Assembly: GCA_005804965.1 (NCBI GenBank)
Contig: SYOC01000241.1
Span: 1 to 56,899 of the forward strand
Reading direction: 5' to 3'
Source of the DNA: Pseudomonadota bacterium
GTDB lineage: Bacteria > Desulfobacterota > Binatia > Bin18
Length of the DNA: 56,899 bases
Shown in pieces: positions 36,277 through 46,003 of the stretch (positions are counted from its first letter, which is position 1; every line of letters starts with the position of its first letter). The translations under genes were made by a program, and so were the position numbers. Below the pieces are notes generated by a model. The model had not been told where the DNA came from and did no database searches. It worked only from the letters and a program-made list of their open reading frames with translations.

Positions 36277-37557
36277 TCACGTTCCCGCCACTGCCAACTG
36301 CGAAAACACATACGGACCTTCGGGGATGATAGCGACGTGCGCACCGTGCGGCAGCTCGCGACACAACGCCGCCACCGCTTCGTCCGGGCGGTCGAATACT
36401 GGCCCCCACAGATATTGCCGATCTGCCAACGGAATGCCTGGAGTACAAAAGGCAAGGCTCGCCTTGCTGGCGACTAGGGCCAGCTTTTCCAGTTGCCATT
36501 GGTCGATGACGACTGGCTCTTTTTCCGTGGTATCGAGACAGGCTTGAGCATCGGGAAACCGCCGCACGAAGTTCGTGAACTCCGGGCTGCCGAGTCCTTC
36601 CTGACAGGCGGCGGCCAGCAGAATCCGCCCACCCGGCTTCACGATATGCGACGCTGCCGTCACGCCTTTCACGCTTTGGTAATAGGTGAGATCAAGCGGA
36701 TATCCGGCACTGGTGGTCACTACGGCATCGACTGGTGCTGCCAGCAAGGCCAGAGTCGCTTGGCGGACAAACTCGACTCCAGCAGCATGCGCGGCAGTCG
36801 GCTCGCCAGCAAAGACGCGGGCAATCTGCCGTGAGCGGGTCAGCGCAACATCGACGATAAAATCGTGACGAGCCATCGCCGCAATTTCCAATAGCTCGCG
36901 ATGCAGCGGGTTGTCGGGAAACGAGCCTTCCACGACTTGCGGGTCGCGCATGAAAAAGGGGCTGTGGAGTCGTTTGATAGTGGCTTCTCCTGCCAACCCC
37001 GGCGCGACCAATTTGCGCCCGCCGGAGAAGCCGAGCATCAGATGTGGCTCGATGAAGCCGAGCGAGAGATGGAGATCGCTGGCGATGAAGCGTCGGTCAA
37101 TCAACACATGGGTGCCGGAGCGTGTCGTGCCCAGATCAAGATGAGAAGAAACATCACGGGCGTCATGAGAGACGACGGCGTACTGCCCGAGGATGTCCGG
37201 GCCAACGATTTCGAGTAACTCTTGCGGCGTCGCCGCCCGGTGCAGCCCGGTGGCAATCAGCAGAACGACCCCAGCACGCGGTACTCCAGCCTGTTCCAAG
37301 GTGCGCAGCACATGCGGGAGCACGATGCGGTTTGGTGCTGGGCGGGTAATATCGCAAATCGAAATCGCAGCAGTCTTTTTTCCGCGCGCCAGCTCCAGCA
37401 ACGACGGCGTGCCGATGGGATGAGCGAGCGCCTCGGCCAGTGCGGCATCCGCCGAGGCTGCGGCTTCTGCCGACTTGGCATGCAGGACACTGGCGTGTAC
37501 GTGCGCAGGAATGTCGATTTCGGCACCATCGCGGCCAAACGCGAGGGTCACTTTCAT
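36277..37557 (-). CDS. LarA (lactate racemase) family / DUF2088 protein
   Basis: KKTAAISICDITRPAPNRIVLPHVLRTLEQAGV...IATGLHRAATPQELLEIVG...VSHDARD...GFIEPHLMLGFSGGRKLVAPGLAG. Confidence 0.88.
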   Translation of the reverse strand: MKVTLAFGRDGAEIDIPAHVHASVLHAKSAEAAASADAALAEALAHPIGTPSLLELARGKKTAAISICDITRPAPNRIVLPHVLRTLEQAGVPRAGVVLLIATGLHRAATPQELLEIVGPDILGQYAVVSHDARDVSSHLDLGTTRSGTHVLIDRRFIASDLHLSLGFIEPHLMLGFSGGRKLVAPGLAGEATIKRLHSPFFMRDPQVVEGSFPDNPLHRELLEIAAMARHDFIVDVALTRSRQIARVFAGEPTAAHAAGVEFVRQATLALLAAPVDAVVTTSAGYPLDLTYYQSVKGVTAASHIVKPGGRILLAAACQEGLGSPEFTNFVRRFPDAQACLDTTEKEPVVIDQWQLEKLALVASKASLAFCTPGIPLADRQYLWGPVFDRPDEAVAALCRELPHGAHVAIIPEGPYVFSQLAVAGT

Positions 37558-37626
37558 GGCGGTCTCCTCAACTGGCTAGGTTTTCCGGTTCGTTTGCCGG
37601 TGCAACCATAACCCAAGGCCGATCCA

Positions 37627-37656
37627 TTGACAGCCCCTCTCCTTCTCTCGCATAAT
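37627..37656 (+). promoter_or_regulatory. sigma70-like promoter
   Basis: TTGACA-18 nt-CATAAT upstream of 37705. Confidence 0.5.
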
Positions 37657-37704
37657 CACGCCACATTGCCCCGCGACTGCGGGCAAACAGCAAAGGAGGA
37701 GAGC

Positions 37705-38127
37705 ATGGCGCAAAAAAGTATCGAGACCATGGTTCGTGAGATGGCCGACCGGGAGGCGATCCGCGATTTACCACTGAGGTATTGTCATAACGTGTGGAAA
37801 AAAGACGTGCCAGCCATCGTGAGTTTGTTTACCGCCGATGGCGAGTTTGACGCTGGCGGTGCCCAGCTTGCGGCCAAAGGCACAGCCGAGCTGCTGAAAG
37901 CCTACCAACAAGGGCTTGCCGATCTCGACCCCCATCCTTTCATCCACAATCATGTCTTCGAGTTGCATGGACCTGATCGCGCGACAGGTAACTGTTACTT
38001 GGAACTGCGCGCCACACGCGATGGGAAAACCATCAGCGGTGCCGGCCATTACGACGACGAATATGTGAGAGTCGGCGACGAGTGGAAATTCCGCTCGCGC
38101 AAGTTCCACGTCTACTATTTCGGGTAG
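37705..38127 (+). CDS. SnoaL/NTF2-like family protein
   Basis: MAQKSIETMVREMADREAIRDLPLRYCHNVWKKDVPAIVSLFTADGEFDAGG...SGAGHYDDEYVRVGDEWKFRSRKFHVYYFG. Confidence 0.85.
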   Translation: MAQKSIETMVREMADREAIRDLPLRYCHNVWKKDVPAIVSLFTADGEFDAGGAQLAAKGTAELLKAYQQGLADLDPHPFIHNHVFELHGPDRATGNCYLELRATRDGKTISGAGHYDDEYVRVGDEWKFRSRKFHVYYFG

Positions 38128-38260
38128 CGCTCTCTGGAGTTGCGACTTCGGTCTCGCACCAGCAGGAGCCTGCACTCAGAGATAAGCGGTCATGTGGGCG
38201 CGGCACCGTCTTTCAGGGGTCGGGTTTTTGCGGAAAGACCCTCCCCCTCCCTAAAAATTC

Positions 38261-38320
38261 GACCAGGGCTTCGCCCTGGACCCCCAGCCATCCGCCTTTC
38301 CCCGGCCTGCGCCGGGCGGC
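38261..38320. repeat. GC-rich intergenic hairpin cluster (REP-like)
   Basis: ACCAGGGCTTCGCCCTGGACCCC followed by CCCCGGCCTGCGCCGGGCGG between convergent genes. Confidence 0.4.
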
Positions 38321-38385
38321 GCGGTCTCCGACTCCGCGCTCGCCTCGCCGCTGTCCGGCTCTTTCCTTTTTCTTGCTTTTTTAGC

Positions 38386-39855
38386 TCACACGGAACTCGC
38401 ACAGCGGAAGCCGAGGTAGCCGTAGCGGTAGCCTGGGGAGTACGCGTAGCGATAGGCAGAGCGGACGTCCTGCGCATACCAGACCCAGCTGCCGCCCCGA
38501 ATAACTCGAAGGGCACCAGCGGTCGTTGGACCAAGAGGATCGAACACGCTCGCATCAGTGTACGTCCGCAGACCATCATGACACCACTCCGCCACGTTGC
38601 CGTGTACGTCATACAGCCCCCACGCATTCGGCTTGAGCTGCCCCACTGGATGCGTCCTCCATTTGGCATTGGCGCGGTACCACCCATAGCCCGGCAGTTG
38701 GCGTTCATCATCCCCGAAACAATACACCCCGCTCGACCCCGCCCGCGCCGCATATTCCCACTCCGCTTCTGTCGGCAATCGGTACGCCTTCCCCTCTTGC
38801 TCGCCCAACCGACGCACAAACTCTTGGGTGTCCTCCCAGGAGACTTGCTCCACCGGGCGATTCGGATCACCTTTGAAACGACTCGGATTGGTACCCATCA
38901 CCGCCTGCCACTGCCCCTGCGTCACTTGGTATTTCCCCAAGTAGAAGGGCTTGGTGATCTGCACAAGGTGGACCGGCTTCTCGCTATCGAAACCATTCTC
39001 CGACCCCATCCGAAACTCGCCCGCAGGAATCAACACGAACTCCATGCCGATAGAGTTGCGAAAGGTCGGAGCGAGAAGGGGCGGTGGCGACGCAGCCGCA
39101 GCCGCACTATTTTCCCACTCTTTATCTTTTCCTCTCCAATCATCCGCGAGATCGCGAGGCGAGCGTAAGGTGACTCGGCCAATCTTGATCTTTTCGTCCG
39201 GCAGCCGGGCGAGCAGCTTGCGCCCGTGTTCCGCTTGCCCATCCGCTATCGCCTGCACGCCAGCAGCATAGGTCAATAACTGCGGGTATTGCGCCAAAGG
39301 AACCGATAGACAGGAGACAAGACCGCCAAGTTGCACGTGGACGACGGACTCCTGTGGAGCCGTCGCTTGTTGAAGTGCGGCGGCCAATTGCTCGGCTGCC
39401 GTGCCGGGAGCGAGGAACGCCAACGCCACCCAACGCTGCATTTCCCAATAGTCCTTGGCCACACGGTCCGATTGCTCACGAAAAGTCCGGCTGCGGCGTT
39501 CGACATAGGCAAGGAGGAATTGGGTGACCTGCTGCACGCGCGGAGTGGTCTCGGCGGCATAGGTCGCAACCAGTTCGTCGAGCAACAGCCGTTGCACCTC
39601 GGCATCGAACTGGAAGTAGCCACCGCCCAGGTCTTCGCAGAATGGTGCCAACAACACGTCGGCCTCGACTGCGGGATCGTGCGCCGCCTCAGGCACGAAA
39701 TTGACGCGCAAGAGATGGAGCACATCCAGGCGGAAACTTTGCGGCACGGCGGCATGCAACGCCAACCGTAGCGCACCCTCACCACGCTGCCGCGCAAACT
39801 GGATAAGGGCATGGTATGCCTCGAGCGGGTTCATCCCTGTAGCGACCTGCATCAT
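38386..39855 (-). CDS. SUMF1/formylglycine-generating-enzyme-like domain protein with N-terminal helical region
   Basis: FRNSIGMEFVLIPAGEFRMGSENGFDSEKPVHLVQITKPFYLGKYQVTQGQWQAVMGTNPSRFKGDPNRPVEQVSWEDTQEFVRRL...YRLPTEAEWEYAARAG...DVHGNVAEWCHDG...VIRGGSW. Confidence 0.92.
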   Translation of the reverse strand: MMQVATGMNPLEAYHALIQFARQRGEGALRLALHAAVPQSFRLDVLHLLRVNFVPEAAHDPAVEADVLLAPFCEDLGGGYFQFDAEVQRLLLDELVATYAAETTPRVQQVTQFLLAYVERRSRTFREQSDRVAKDYWEMQRWVALAFLAPGTAAEQLAAALQQATAPQESVVHVQLGGLVSCLSVPLAQYPQLLTYAAGVQAIADGQAEHGRKLLARLPDEKIKIGRVTLRSPRDLADDWRGKDKEWENSAAAAASPPPLLAPTFRNSIGMEFVLIPAGEFRMGSENGFDSEKPVHLVQITKPFYLGKYQVTQGQWQAVMGTNPSRFKGDPNRPVEQVSWEDTQEFVRRLGEQEGKAYRLPTEAEWEYAARAGSSGVYCFGDDERQLPGYGWYRANAKWRTHPVGQLKPNAWGLYDVHGNVAEWCHDGLRTYTDASVFDPLGPTTAGALRVIRGGSWVWYAQDVRSAYRYAYSPGYRYGYLGFRCASSV

Positions 39856-39876
39856 GATCGTGTACTCATTCCTCGC

Positions 39877-40947
39877 TTACGCATTCCGTTGCCCACGCAA
39901 CACATCAATGGCGTTCACCACTCCATCTTCAGTCAGCTCGACCATAGTGAGCTGCGGCAGACGGCGAATCTGCTCGGCAGTAGACCCCGGCCACCGCAAC
40001 TGCGGCATGGGGTTGACCCACACGACCGGACGCCAGCATTCGCGCACGCTGGTCAGGAACCGCACGGTCTCGTCCAACCTTGGCCGACTGCGCCGTCCTC
40101 GCGCCGCCCCACCATCGCTCACGATGAAGAGCGGACGGTCGGCATGCCGCTGCATCAGGTCGCGTAATGACACGGGGTGGGTCAAGGTCGGCTGCTCGTA
40201 CACAACCTCGTCGGGCACGTTATGGAAATAGTACAGATGCGCCGCACCCAACTGACTTTCCCGCAACGACTCGGTCAACAGCGGGAAAAAGCTCCGCCAC
40301 GGCTCCATGCTCGGACTGGCATCGACCAGCACCAGCAGCCGCGCTTGGTTGCGACGAACAGGCAGCAGCGCAGGTGCGGCTAGGACCCCGAGCCGACACT
40401 GCTGTTGTATGGTGCGCTCAATATCGAGTTCCACACCCGGCCCGCTCCGCAACGCACGCCGAAACCGCCGCCACATGACAATCAGAGCGCGGACACTGAT
40501 GAGCGGACGCATGTCGAGCACGAACGACTGATCGGGCGCGGACGGCACCTGCGCTTGCGGCAGCCCCCAGCCAGTGTGTGTCGGCCTCACGAATTGCACA
40601 GCCAAGCGTTGCCCTGAAGGAGCGTCAGTTGCCGGTTGGTTCTTGGTGCGAGATTGCTCGTGTGCAGCGCGCGTTCGTTGCCGCCCCGTGCCACGCTTGC
40701 CAGTCCAGCCGACAATCTCTTGCGGCGTGGGTTCGGGTATCGCGCGAAACAGCACCTCAATCTGGCGGCGCTCTTCCTCCGTCCGTGCCCACAGGGTTTC
40801 GCACAGCCATTGCAAATCCCGCCGGCAGTAGCGCCCATATCCTTGCCGGAGTGCGAGCAACATCTCTTGATAATCACGCACGTGCAGAGGAAACCCTTGG
40901 CGCACGAGATGGTGAAAGAGTCCGGCGAGGACGAATTCGGTATCCAC
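39877..40947 (-). CDS. VWA-domain protein of MoxR-VWA conflict-type system
   Basis: N-terminal FHHLVRQGFPLHVRDYQEMLLALRQGYGRYCRRDLQWLCETLWART; MIDAS ARLLVLVDASPSMEPWRSFFPLL. Confidence 0.8.
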   Translation of the reverse strand: MDTEFVLAGLFHHLVRQGFPLHVRDYQEMLLALRQGYGRYCRRDLQWLCETLWARTEEERRQIEVLFRAIPEPTPQEIVGWTGKRGTGRQRTRAAHEQSRTKNQPATDAPSGQRLAVQFVRPTHTGWGLPQAQVPSAPDQSFVLDMRPLISVRALIVMWRRFRRALRSGPGVELDIERTIQQQCRLGVLAAPALLPVRRNQARLLVLVDASPSMEPWRSFFPLLTESLRESQLGAAHLYYFHNVPDEVVYEQPTLTHPVSLRDLMQRHADRPLFIVSDGGAARGRRSRPRLDETVRFLTSVRECWRPVVWVNPMPQLRWPGSTAEQIRRLPQLTMVELTEDGVVNAIDVLRGQRNA

Positions 40948-40962
40948 AACTGATCCTTACAC

Positions 40963-41871
40963 TTATGTTTTCACCAAGCTCGGATAGGTATCGAGATCGC
41001 TCATCGTCTTGAACAGCATCTCCCACTGCGGCGGAAGAGCGGGACGTTCCTTGAGGCTTTCCACGGTCTCGCCTTTCCAATGGAGAATCTTCACCCAATC
41101 GATCAATTCGCCAGTTGAAGGCGGCTTCTGGGTATTGCCCACAGCGGTGTTCCGTACCTGTTGGAACGCCTCAACTGCCGCCCAGAGCAGCTCGGCGCTC
41201 AAGGTTGCCGAGGTGAGGCCGACGTTCATGCGCACGATGGCGGCTAAGTCTTCGGGGGTCTCAGGGAAACGCAGGCGCACATAAAGACAGCGTCGCAGGA
41301 ACGGCTCAGGTAATCGCTTCTCTCGGTTGCTGGTGATGACGACGATGGGATGCGCCTCCCGCTTTCCTTCCACCGTCCGGCCAAACCCCTTCTCTTTTTG
41401 ACAGAAGGCTTCTTCCTCGTCCGGCAAGTCGTCGATCTGAAAAGAGAACCTATCGAGGACGTCGAGCAAATCGTTGGGAAAGTCGATATCGGCTTTGTCC
41501 ACCTCGTCGATGAGCACCACACACCGTTGCTGTCGCTGGATGGCCTCTCCCAAAGGACCAAGCGACAGATACGGGTAGAGGTATTGCGCCTGGGCATTGC
41601 CGGGACGTTGGGCGTCTTGCAAGCGTCGCAACGCATTCACCCGGTAGAGCAGGTCTTGCGCATGTGTCGTGCTTTTCACGGAAATTCTGATGACCGGGTC
41701 GAGCTGGAGTTCTGCCGCGATAGAAGACGCCAACATGGTCTTGCCACAGCCGGGTTCGCCCTCGACCAGAAGAGGGCGGTCCAGATCAATCGCCAGATTA
41801 ACGATATCGGCAACTTTGGCGGACGCAAGATAAAAATCCGTGCCTGTACCGGTATAGCGGAGTTCGCTCAT
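40963..41871 (-). CDS. MoxR-type AAA+ ATPase
   Basis: RPLLVEGEPGCGKTMLASSIAAEL (Walker A), RCVVLIDEVDKADIDFPNDLLDVLDRF (Walker B), VVITSNREKRLPEPFLRRCLYVRLRFP. Confidence 0.9.
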   Translation of the reverse strand: MSELRYTGTGTDFYLASAKVADIVNLAIDLDRPLLVEGEPGCGKTMLASSIAAELQLDPVIRISVKSTTHAQDLLYRVNALRRLQDAQRPGNAQAQYLYPYLSLGPLGEAIQRQQRCVVLIDEVDKADIDFPNDLLDVLDRFSFQIDDLPDEEEAFCQKEKGFGRTVEGKREAHPIVVITSNREKRLPEPFLRRCLYVRLRFPETPEDLAAIVRMNVGLTSATLSAELLWAAVEAFQQVRNTAVGNTQKPPSTGELIDWVKILHWKGETVESLKERPALPPQWEMLFKTMSDLDTYPSLVKT

Positions 41872-42713
41872 GGTTCCTCATTCTCCAACCAGAGGCTTTC
41901 GTCTTTCAGACGCTCGAACACCCGCACGGGCGTCGGGTCGGGTTCACCTTTGGCATTGTGTAAAACATTCCTAGCGATCTCTCCCAGCCTTCCCGACCCA
42001 TCCTCCGTCATGCCACGCACCTCCAGCAACCACTGCACCACGTCACGATCACTCAAGTCCGTCAACCGAGGAAGCAAGATCAACTTTCGGTAATCTAACG
42101 GCGCGTCAGTTGGCGTCCGTTGCCAAGGAACGTCTGCGCCTTGGTCGAGATCGCCAATATAGTCGGTCACGATGGCTACCAAACGGTGGCTCTTGGGGAA
42201 CCGCGCACGCGATTCTTGCAGGTGCGCGAACAATGGTAGCCAAAAATGCTGTTGAAAAGCGAAGACGCCGCCCGCTAACCGGTGGATCTGGTCCAACACC
42301 AAGCCCAACGGCTGGCGCATGAGTTCAGCAGCGACGCGTTCCGCCAAATCCTGAAGCGTCAGAACCGGCCCAGGTTCCGTGAGACCGAGCCTTTGCGCAA
42401 CCCAAGGGATCAAGACCGACACATCGTACTGATCGTGCAGCGGCCTACCGAGGCTAGTGGGACGACCACGAAGCAAGGTTGGGGTCTGAAGCAACTGTCG
42501 TAAGAAAAAGCGATGTCCGGCGTCTTCATGGCCGGAGACCAACAGCGCACAAGATGGCACCGTCGGCTGGAGCGCTAAATCCGTGACAACGTCACGCACT
42601 GCGTCGAACTGCGGCTTCCGCCCCAACCGCCCACATTCGGCTTCGGAAGGACCTCTTACAGGCTGCGTTTCGGTAGCACCCTCGCCTTGCTTGGTAGCAG
42701 CAAGAGGAGACAT
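41868..42713 (-). CDS. STAND-like P-loop fold protein with degenerate Walker A (inactive-STAND candidate)
   Basis: CALLVSGHEDAGHRFFLRQLLQ...LGLVLDQIHRLAGGVFAFQQHFWLPLFAHLQE...LVAIVTDYIGDLD; 4-nt overlap with the MoxR gene. Confidence 0.6.
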   Translation of the reverse strand: MSPLAATKQGEGATETQPVRGPSEAECGRLGRKPQFDAVRDVVTDLALQPTVPSCALLVSGHEDAGHRFFLRQLLQTPTLLRGRPTSLGRPLHDQYDVSVLIPWVAQRLGLTEPGPVLTLQDLAERVAAELMRQPLGLVLDQIHRLAGGVFAFQQHFWLPLFAHLQESRARFPKSHRLVAIVTDYIGDLDQGADVPWQRTPTDAPLDYRKLILLPRLTDLSDRDVVQWLLEVRGMTEDGSGRLGEIARNVLHNAKGEPDPTPVRVFERLKDESLWLENEEP

Positions 42714-42748
42714 CTGACGACGCGAACAAAATACCGCAGCGCGAAGCT

Positions 42749-43252
42749 CTAGCTCGTGGAGATCTTTGAATTCATGGACAGCATTCCAGGTGTTACTGAC
42801 CTCATTATGAAATGCTTTGAGCCACTGCTCATGCTTTTTTTATTCAGCTTTCTCGTTGATACAATCTCTGCGGCAGCTTGGCTTAACTCCTGATCGGCTT
42901 CACTTCCTAATGTCGGACGAAAAACGGCAATGGGCCGGAGTCTGTCTTCCGGCCACTTCTCGCAGGCCCATTGATATTCTATGTGGGTGATCGACTTCCG
43001 TGAGTCTGGCGGAATAGAGCCGTACCAATGACCAAGAAGCAACAGAAAAGCATTCGCGCGTTGCACCCGCTCCTGACACTCCCGCACCACCGAGGCGTGG
43101 GCAGTCACCCAGCTTTTAGGAAGAAAACACGCAATTTCCACCCCATCGAGGGCATTTTTTACCCCAAGTCGATAGCGCGAAAAGTCCTCTATCGTCGAAC
43201 TCAAAAAGACTTCCAACACAGGCACAGTTGCAAGCGAGGCTTCGGGGTTCAC
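42749..43252 (-). CDS. DUF4062-domain protein; probably continues into the 41868..42713 ORF after a frame change at A7
   Basis: VPVLEVFLSSTIEDFSRYRLGVKNALDGVEIACFLPKSWVTAHASVVRECQERVQRANAFLLLLGHWYGSIPPDSRKSITHIEYQWACE; after A7 the -1 frame reads KKHEQWLKAFHNEVSNTWNAVHEFKDLHELELRAAVFCSRRQMSPLAATKQ. Confidence 0.8.
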   Translation of the reverse strand: MNPEASLATVPVLEVFLSSTIEDFSRYRLGVKNALDGVEIACFLPKSWVTAHASVVRECQERVQRANAFLLLLGHWYGSIPPDSRKSITHIEYQWACEKWPEDRLRPIAVFRPTLGSEADQELSQAAAEIVSTRKLNKKSMSSGSKHFIMRSVTPGMLSMNSKISTS

Positions 43253-43648
43253 TTCTCTCCTCCGCTTCTCAGAGCATCTTGCATGAAATCGCCAAGCATC
43301 GCTTTACCGTATCGCCCTTTCCCTCGCAAGACTTAGTGGTTCCCGATCCGAGCCTGGGACGGAGGAGATGAGCGGTCCGGTATCGCTGAACCCACAGGCC
43401 GCCGTCATAGGCCCTCCATGACGGTACGCTAAGATTTCGCAAGAAAGCCCAGAGGTGCGTTGCCTTCCCCCTTGGTCTGGCTTAGACTCGGGGAATCGTT
43501 CCTCAACGGTCTCCTTTCCGTGGTCCTTCGAGCAGCACACGGCTGGGAACCTGTTCTCGACCCTCGTTACTGGCACACTCCGCGAGTCCCCCGGCTTTGT
43601 CGGGAGACTCCTCTTTCACTCACCCTTTCCCCATGGAGGACCCGTACC

Positions 43649-43858
43649 ATGCAAGAGAAAACGTATAAGCTCATCGAACTCGTCGGCGTCTCCACCACCT
43701 CCATTGAAGATGCGGTGCAAAACGCCATCAGCCGTGCCAACCAGACGCTCAAGAACCTGGACTGGTTCGAGATCGTGGAAACCCGTGGCCTGATCCAGAA
43801 CGGCCAGATCGACCAATTCCAGGTCAAGCTGAAGGTTGGCTTTCGCTTACTCGGCTGA
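43649..43858 (+). CDS. dodecin family protein
   Basis: MQEKTYKLIELVGVSTTSIEDAVQNAISRANQTLKNLDWFEIVETRGLIQNGQIDQFQVKLKVGFRLLG. Confidence 0.95.
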   Translation: MQEKTYKLIELVGVSTTSIEDAVQNAISRANQTLKNLDWFEIVETRGLIQNGQIDQFQVKLKVGFRLLG

Positions 43859-43861
43859 TGC

Positions 43862-46003
43862 TCACGACGTGGTGCGCTCGGCGTGCAGCGCGGGCGCATA
43901 GAAGCGCTCAACATACTCCTTCACCATGCGCCGCGCAGAAAATGCTGGGGTGATCGAACAAATCGCCTCTTTGACCACGCGCATCCAACCTCGCGGGACG
44001 CTATCCCCGTCCCGCTGATAATAGAGCGGCACAATTTCCTGTTCGAGCAAGCTGTAGAGCGTGTGCGCATCCTGCGCGTCGCGCTCCCCAGCATCAGCAT
44101 TCGTGTCGGCCGAGGCAATAGTCCAGCCGTTCCTGCCGTTATACCCCTCGCTCCACCAGCCATCGGCAATGCTGAGATTCGGGACCCCGTTGAGCGCTGC
44201 CTTCTGTCCGCTCGTCCCGCTGGCTTCGAGGGGCGGGACTGGGTTGTTCAACCAGACGTCGACGCCTTGCACGAGGAATTTAGCAACATGCATGTCGTAG
44301 TCTTCAACAAAGGTAATCTGCCCACCTAAGTCATACTCCTTGGCCAGCGCATACACCTGATGGATGAGATGTTTCCCCGGCTCGTCGGCAGGATGCGCTT
44401 TCCCAGCAAAGATAATCTGCACCGGTCTCCACCGGTCCTGCATAATGCCTTGCAAGCGCGCCAAGTCGCGCAACAAGAGCGTCGCGCGTTTGTAGGTAGC
44501 AAACCGTCGGGCAAACCCGATTGTCAATGCTTCGGGATCGAGTAACGCACCCGATGCCAACACCTGGACGGGATCGCGATGCTCTTTGCGCCACAAATCG
44601 CGTGCGCGTTCACGCACAAAACTGACGAGCTTGTGCTTGAGCCGACTATGCACCGCCCACAGCTCTTCGTCGGGAATATCGTGGATGCGCTGCCACAGCG
44701 CTGGTTGATCGTGGCGCTTGACCCAATCCGGTCCCAGGTATTTGTCGTAGAGTGTGTGGAGTTCAGGGGCGACCCACGTGGGGGTATGTACCCCGTTAGT
44801 CACATGAATAATTGGCGTCTTCTCGGCTGGAGTATCTGGCCACAACGATTGCCACATGCGGCGAGACACTTCGCCATGGGCCTGACTCACCCCGTTACAC
44901 CATCCCGCTAGGTGCAGCGCGAGAACCGTCATATGAAACACTTCACCCCACGGTTCACGATGGGCACCGAGAGCAAGAAACCGCTCACGCTCAATACCGA
45001 GATCTGCCCAATAGTTGTGGAGATAGCGATCCACCAACAAGAAAGAAAAAGCATCGTGGCCGGCCGGCACCGGGGTGTGTGTGGTAAAGATCGTAGACTG
45101 GCGTACTGCGGTTTGCGCCTCGTCAAAGGACATGCCGGTCTGCATACACTCGCGCAGTCGTTCGATAGTCACAAACGCAGCATGTCCCTCGTTGAGATGC
45201 CAGAGACTGGGCTCGATGCCCAGAGCACGGAGGACGCGCACGCCACCGATACCTAAGAGAATCTCCTGGAGGATGCGCATTTCTAAGTCGCCGCCGTAGA
45301 GGCGAGCAGAGAGTTCACGATCCCACGGCGCGTTCTCTTCGACATCAGTGTCCATCAGATATAAAGACACCCGGCCAACGCGCACATGCCAAACCTGCAT
45401 CTGAATGTGGCGATCATTGATCGGCACCGTCACACGACACCGATTGCCATCGGGCATGAGCGCTGGCATGAGGGGGGCATCGGTACGGTCGAGATACTCG
45501 TAGACTGCTTCTTGGCGACCATCGGCAGAGAGGCGCTGGTGAAAATAGCCTTGGGGATACATGAAGCCGACCCCCACCAGCGGCAGACCGATATCGCTGG
45601 CCTCTTTACAATGATCACCAGCGAGAATACCCAGCCCTCCGCCATAGATCGGCAGAGAGCTATGAATACCGAATTCCGCCGAAAAATAGGCCACCGTCGC
45701 TTCAGCCACATGTGGAAAAGTACGAGTCGTCCAGGTTTCAGGGGTGTTCAAGTCGGCAGCGAATGCCATCACTGCCGCATCATAGCGACGCAGAAACGAG
45801 GGGTCTGACGCTAAAGCGTGTAATCGTTCAGGGGGAACTTCCCGCAGAAGCTTTACGGGATTATGGGCAGTCAAACTCCACAAGGTGCGATCAATCGCTT
45901 CGAACACGTCTCTGGCTTCAGGATGCCAGCTCCACCACAAGTTATAGGCGAGGTCATGCAACCGACTGATTCGAGGAGGGAGCGTGAATTGGCCGCTCGA
46001 CAT
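43862..46003 (-). CDS. glgP: alpha-glucan (glycogen) phosphorylase family
   Basis: ISRLHDLAYNLWWSWHPEARDVFEAID...VAYFSAEFGIHSSLPIYGGGLGILAGDHCKEASDIGLPLVGVGFMYPQGYFHQ...HVTNGVHTPTW...WLNNPVPPLEASGTSGQKAALNGVPNLSIADGWWSEGYNG. Confidence 0.95.
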   Translation of the reverse strand: MSSGQFTLPPRISRLHDLAYNLWWSWHPEARDVFEAIDRTLWSLTAHNPVKLLREVPPERLHALASDPSFLRRYDAAVMAFAADLNTPETWTTRTFPHVAEATVAYFSAEFGIHSSLPIYGGGLGILAGDHCKEASDIGLPLVGVGFMYPQGYFHQRLSADGRQEAVYEYLDRTDAPLMPALMPDGNRCRVTVPINDRHIQMQVWHVRVGRVSLYLMDTDVEENAPWDRELSARLYGGDLEMRILQEILLGIGGVRVLRALGIEPSLWHLNEGHAAFVTIERLRECMQTGMSFDEAQTAVRQSTIFTTHTPVPAGHDAFSFLLVDRYLHNYWADLGIERERFLALGAHREPWGEVFHMTVLALHLAGWCNGVSQAHGEVSRRMWQSLWPDTPAEKTPIIHVTNGVHTPTWVAPELHTLYDKYLGPDWVKRHDQPALWQRIHDIPDEELWAVHSRLKHKLVSFVRERARDLWRKEHRDPVQVLASGALLDPEALTIGFARRFATYKRATLLLRDLARLQGIMQDRWRPVQIIFAGKAHPADEPGKHLIHQVYALAKEYDLGGQITFVEDYDMHVAKFLVQGVDVWLNNPVPPLEASGTSGQKAALNGVPNLSIADGWWSEGYNGRNGWTIASADTNADAGERDAQDAHTLYSLLEQEIVPLYYQRDGDSVPRGWMRVVKEAICSITPAFSARRMVKEYVERFYAPALHAERTTS

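Noticed and set aside
43253-43648. Possible structured ncRNA in the ~400-bp gap before dodecin
   Set aside because: One hairpin (GAGTCCCCCGGCTTTGTCGGGAGACTC) is visible, but no known RNA family pattern could be supported.
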